Source of the DNA: Mycolicibacterium aurum
GTDB lineage: Bacteria > Actinomycetota > Actinomycetes > Mycobacteriales > Mycobacteriaceae
DNA: 64,000 nt
Direction: 5' to 3'
Assembly (NCBI GenBank): GCA_900078775.1
Contig: LT549889.1
Coordinates: forward strand, 2,666,001 to 2,730,000
Below, in pieces: positions 61,905-64,000 of this stretch. How positions within the stretch are numbered: the stretch's first letter is position 1; every line of letters starts with the position of its first letter. Made by a program: the position numbers and the translations under genes. The notes beneath the pieces were generated by a model. It had not been told where the DNA came from. It saw only the letters and a program-made list of their open reading frames with translations, and did not search any database.

Positions 61905-62483
61905 TCAATCCCGTTCGGGTGTCGGCAATCCCAGGGTCTGCCGCGCCGCCGCGGCCAGCTCGTGGCGCAGGTCGATGCCGGGCGGGTTCTGCACGGCCGG
62001 GTCGGCGGCCGCGGACATGCCGGACAACACCATCGCTGCGCGCACCCGCGCGCCCGGTCCGGTCTGCGCGGCGGTCAGCAGAGTCATCTGCCGGTTGATC
62101 AGACCACTCCACCGCGGTTGGCCCCGGATGAACTCCAGCACCGCGGGATCCCCGCGCAGCATCGACACCGTGGCGCGGTTGTCGGCGGCCAGTCCGGCGT
62201 AACCGCTGATCATCCGTTCGGCCCGGGCGGTGGCCGACGGCTGGGCCTCGGCGTCGGCGACGATCTCGGCCAGCGCGTCCAGCACCGGCCCGATCAGGGC
62301 CGCCAGGATTTCGTCCCGGGCGCGAAAGTGGTGATATATGGCGCCCTTTCGGAAGCCCAGCCGGTCGGCAATCATCTGCAGTGAGGTGCCCGCGTAGCCG
62401 TGCTCACGGATCAGTTCGGCCGCGGCGGCCAGCAGCCGGTCCCGGGTCGCGGGCTCCGCGTGCCGTTCCTCCGACGTGCCCAT
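61905..62483 (-). CDS. TetR-family regulator of the divergent SDR gene
   Basis: 192 residues. TetR HTH is GTSLQMIADRLGFRKGAIYHHFRARDEIL (about residues 30-58). ATG 62483. It is divergent from an SDR gene across 122 bp holding two copies of a 16-bp palindrome, almost certainly its operators. Confidence 0.92.
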   Translation of the reverse strand: MGTSEERHAEPATRDRLLAAAAELIREHGYAGTSLQMIADRLGFRKGAIYHHFRARDEILAALIGPVLDALAEIVADAEAQPSATARAERMISGYAGLAADNRATVSMLRGDPAVLEFIRGQPRWSGLINRQMTLLTAAQTGPGARVRAAMVLSGMSAAADPAVQNPPGIDLRHELAAAARQTLGLPTPERD

Positions 62484-62522
62484 CGTCACTCCCCTTCGGC
62501 GCTGTGAACGCACTCACGATAG

Positions 62523-62582
62523 CTGGACGATCGTCCAGCCGATGGCGATCATGGACGGTGAACTTACTGGACGAACGTCCAG
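62523..62582. promoter_or_regulatory. Two TetR operators, CTGGACGWWCGTCCAG
   Basis: CTGGACGATCGTCCAG (62523-62538, perfect palindrome) and CTGGACGAACGTCCAG (62567-62582, one central mismatch). Centres are 44 bp apart, about four helical turns. They lie between the TetR and SDR starts. Confidence 0.88.
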
Positions 62583-62605
62583 ACTCTCGAAAGGACCCGC
62601 CGGCC

Positions 62606-63427
62606 ATGACATTCGAGCTCGCCACCAAAGTCGCAATCGTCACCGGCGGCGCGGCGGGCATCGGCGCGGCCGCGGTCCGGCACTTCCTCAAGGAGGGCGC
62701 CTACGTCGTCATCGCCGATATCAACGCCGATCAGGGCGAGGCGATGGAGGCCGAACTCGGGCCCGACTGCGCGTTCAAGTACACCGACGTCTCCCAGCGC
62801 GGCGACGTGCAGGACCTGGTGGATTTCGCGGTCGCCACCTTCGGCGGCCTGGACATCATGTTCAACAACGCCGGCATCTCCGGGACCATGCAGCCCAATC
62901 TGCTCGACGACGACTTCGCCGATTTCGAGCAGGTACTCAAGGTCGACCTGCTCGGCGTGATGCTGGGCACCCAGATCGCCGCGCGGCACATGAAGGAGCA
63001 CGGCGGCGGGTCGATCATCAACACCACCTCGATCGGCGGCATGCAGGCCGGTTGCACGGTGCTGTCCTACCGGGCCGCCAAGGCCGGCGTCATCCACTTC
63101 AGCAAGTCCGCGGCGATCGACCTGGCCGAATACGGAATCCGGGTCAACTGCATTGCGCCGGGCGGCATCCCGACCGCGATCCTGTCCTCGGCGACCGGCG
63201 ATGCCGAGGAGTCGGGAACCACGTCGGCGATCCGCCGGATCATCGCCGAGGACCGCCCACTGAAGTTCGACGGGGACACCTCCGACATCGCCAACGCCGC
63301 GGTCTATCTGGGCAGCGACCGGGCCCGCTATGTCACCGGCATCGTGCTGCCGGTCGACGGCGGCATCACCGCCGGCAACCCGCGCAACCCGCTGCGCGCC
63401 ATGCTCGCCGAGGCGATGGCTTCCTGA
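62606..63427 (+). CDS. Classical SDR family oxidoreductase
   Basis: 273-residue SDR. It has TGGAAGIGAAA near the N-terminus, NNAG, Ser in NTTSIGG, Tyr-x3-Lys in SYRAAKAG, and YVTGIVLPVDGGITAG. It resembles 3-ketoacyl-ACP reductase-like and 3-alpha-hydroxysteroid-like enzymes. It is regulated by the divergent TetR, and the terminator overlaps its stop codon. Substrate unknown. Confidence 0.92.
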   Translation: MTFELATKVAIVTGGAAGIGAAAVRHFLKEGAYVVIADINADQGEAMEAELGPDCAFKYTDVSQRGDVQDLVDFAVATFGGLDIMFNNAGISGTMQPNLLDDDFADFEQVLKVDLLGVMLGTQIAARHMKEHGGGSIINTTSIGGMQAGCTVLSYRAAKAGVIHFSKSAAIDLAEYGIRVNCIAPGGIPTAILSSATGDAEESGTTSAIRRIIAEDRPLKFDGDTSDIANAAVYLGSDRARYVTGIVLPVDGGITAGNPRNPLRAMLAEAMAS

Positions 63428-63459
63428 CAGCCGGGTGAGGCTGCGTCACCGACTGTCAG
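63424..63459. terminator. Bidirectional terminator between convergent genes
   Basis: CTGACAG (63424-63430) pairs with CTGTCAG (63453-63459), with inner GGTGA (63434-63438)/TCACC (63446-63450). It overlaps the stop codons of both the SDR and the DUF3145 gene. Confidence 0.7.
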
Positions 63460-63968
63460 CCGACTCCACGATTCAGCCAGGTGACCTCGCCGGTGTCCCC
63501 ACCGTCGCGGTAGGGCTCCAGCGATTCGTCCCACGCGGTGCCGAGCACCGAGTCGAGTTCGGACATCAGCGCGTCCGCGCCGTTGGCCATCAGGGTGCGC
63601 AGCCGCTGCTCACCGACCATGACGTCGCCGTTGGCGCTCATCGGTCCGCTCCACAGGCCGAGCTGCGGGGTGTGGCACCAGCGGTGCCCGTCGACACCCT
63701 CGCTGGGGTCCTCGGTCACCTCGAAGCGCAGCACCGACCACGACCGCAGGGCATTGGCCAACTGCGCGCCGGTACCCACCGGGCCCACCCAGTTCGTGAC
63801 AGCGCGAAGCTGCCCGGGCATGGCGGGCTGGGGCGTCCACTTCAGGTTCGCCCGCGCCGACAGGGTCGACGAAAGGGCCCACTCCACGTGTGGGCATACC
63901 GCCGCAGGCGAGGCGTGAACGTAAACCACGCCAGTTGTCGCCTCGGCGAACTGGTTCGACGCACGCAT
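63456..63968 (-). CDS. DUF3145 family protein
   Basis: 170-residue conserved mycobacterial protein. GVVYVHASPAAVCPHVEWALSS, RWSVLRFEV-like RSWSVLRFEVTEDPSEG, and GWCHTPQLGLWSG-like RWCHTPQLGLWSG mark the DUF3145 family. An SD-like AAGGAG lies before ATG 63968. Function unknown; it is part of the conserved right flank. Confidence 0.88.
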   Translation of the reverse strand: MRASNQFAEATTGVVYVHASPAAVCPHVEWALSSTLSARANLKWTPQPAMPGQLRAVTNWVGPVGTGAQLANALRSWSVLRFEVTEDPSEGVDGHRWCHTPQLGLWSGPMSANGDVMVGEQRLRTLMANGADALMSELDSVLGTAWDESLEPYRDGGDTGEVTWLNRGVG

Positions 63969-64000
63969 ACTTTTGCTCCTTCGGCTCCACGAGGGACGTC

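Overview
The window comes from a high-GC actinobacterium, almost certainly a fast-growing mycobacterium (Mycolicibacterium-like). Its two ends match the M. tuberculosis Rv2232-Rv2252 neighbourhood gene for gene. The left end carries ptkA-ptpA-SURF1-cobD. The right end carries tRNA-Val, ahpE, a DUF3052 gene, a lipoprotein, aceE, mabR, fabD-acpM-kasA-kasB-accD6, glpD1 with its TetR gene, an FAD-linked oxidase, a diacylglycerol kinase, and a TetR/SDR pair, then a DUF3145 gene. The mycolic-acid FAS-II operon at 51.9-57.2 kb and its regulator mabR are diagnostic for mycolate producers.

Between cobD (3.1 kb) and the tRNA-Val/ahpE junction (45.7 kb) lie about 42 kb of accessory, mostly catabolic genes that do not belong to that conserved order. 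(1) 3.6-11.6 kb: a minus-strand operon (CaiC-like acyl-CoA ligase, aminoaldehyde dehydrogenase, zinc alcohol dehydrogenase, APC permease, hotdog protein resembling beta-aminoacyl-CoA ammonia-lyase) with a divergent PucR regulator. It reads as a route from an amino alcohol or amino aldehyde through a beta-amino acid to an enoyl-CoA plus ammonia. (2) 11.7-14.0 kb: a SOUL protein, a cobalamin riboswitch with a ferredoxin/CbiX-like gene, and an EamA transporter. (3) 14.1-24.4 kb: an operon of a GSA-type aminotransferase homologue, an Ldh-family dehydrogenase, an aldehyde dehydrogenase and an AcoR-like regulator, facing a second AcoR-like regulator, a PucR regulator and a flavin reductase. (4) 24.5-31.5 kb: a second aminotransferase/aldehyde dehydrogenase operon with an FAH-family hydrolase, a LysR regulator, an extra RibBA and a D-2-hydroxyacid dehydrogenase. 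(5) 31.7-41.4 kb: mycofactocin-type SDRs, a three-gene UxaA/SuyAB-like lyase with glutamate dehydrogenase, a luciferase-like monooxygenase, another aldehyde dehydrogenase, an SDR and a WhiB. (6) 41.6-45.7 kb: a second APC permease and two decayed genes (a frameshifted hydroxyacid dehydrogenase and a deleted/frameshifted NADH-dehydrogenase-like gene) next to tRNA-Val.

The accessory genes fit together as nitrogen-compound catabolism. Permeases import the substrate. The flavin reductase and RibBA can supply flavin for the luciferase-like monooxygenase. Aldehyde dehydrogenases oxidise aldehydes, aminotransferases move the amino group, and glutamate dehydrogenase releases ammonia. SDR and hydroxyacid dehydrogenases, UxaA-type lyase and FAH-type hydrolase would process the carbon skeleton. 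The substrate cannot be named from sequence alone. The strongest oddities are an aminotransferase homologue whose PLP-binding lysine is glycine (its paralogue 11 kb away keeps Lys at the same residue number), a conserved upstream element shared by both aminotransferase operons, and the ammonia-lyase operon.
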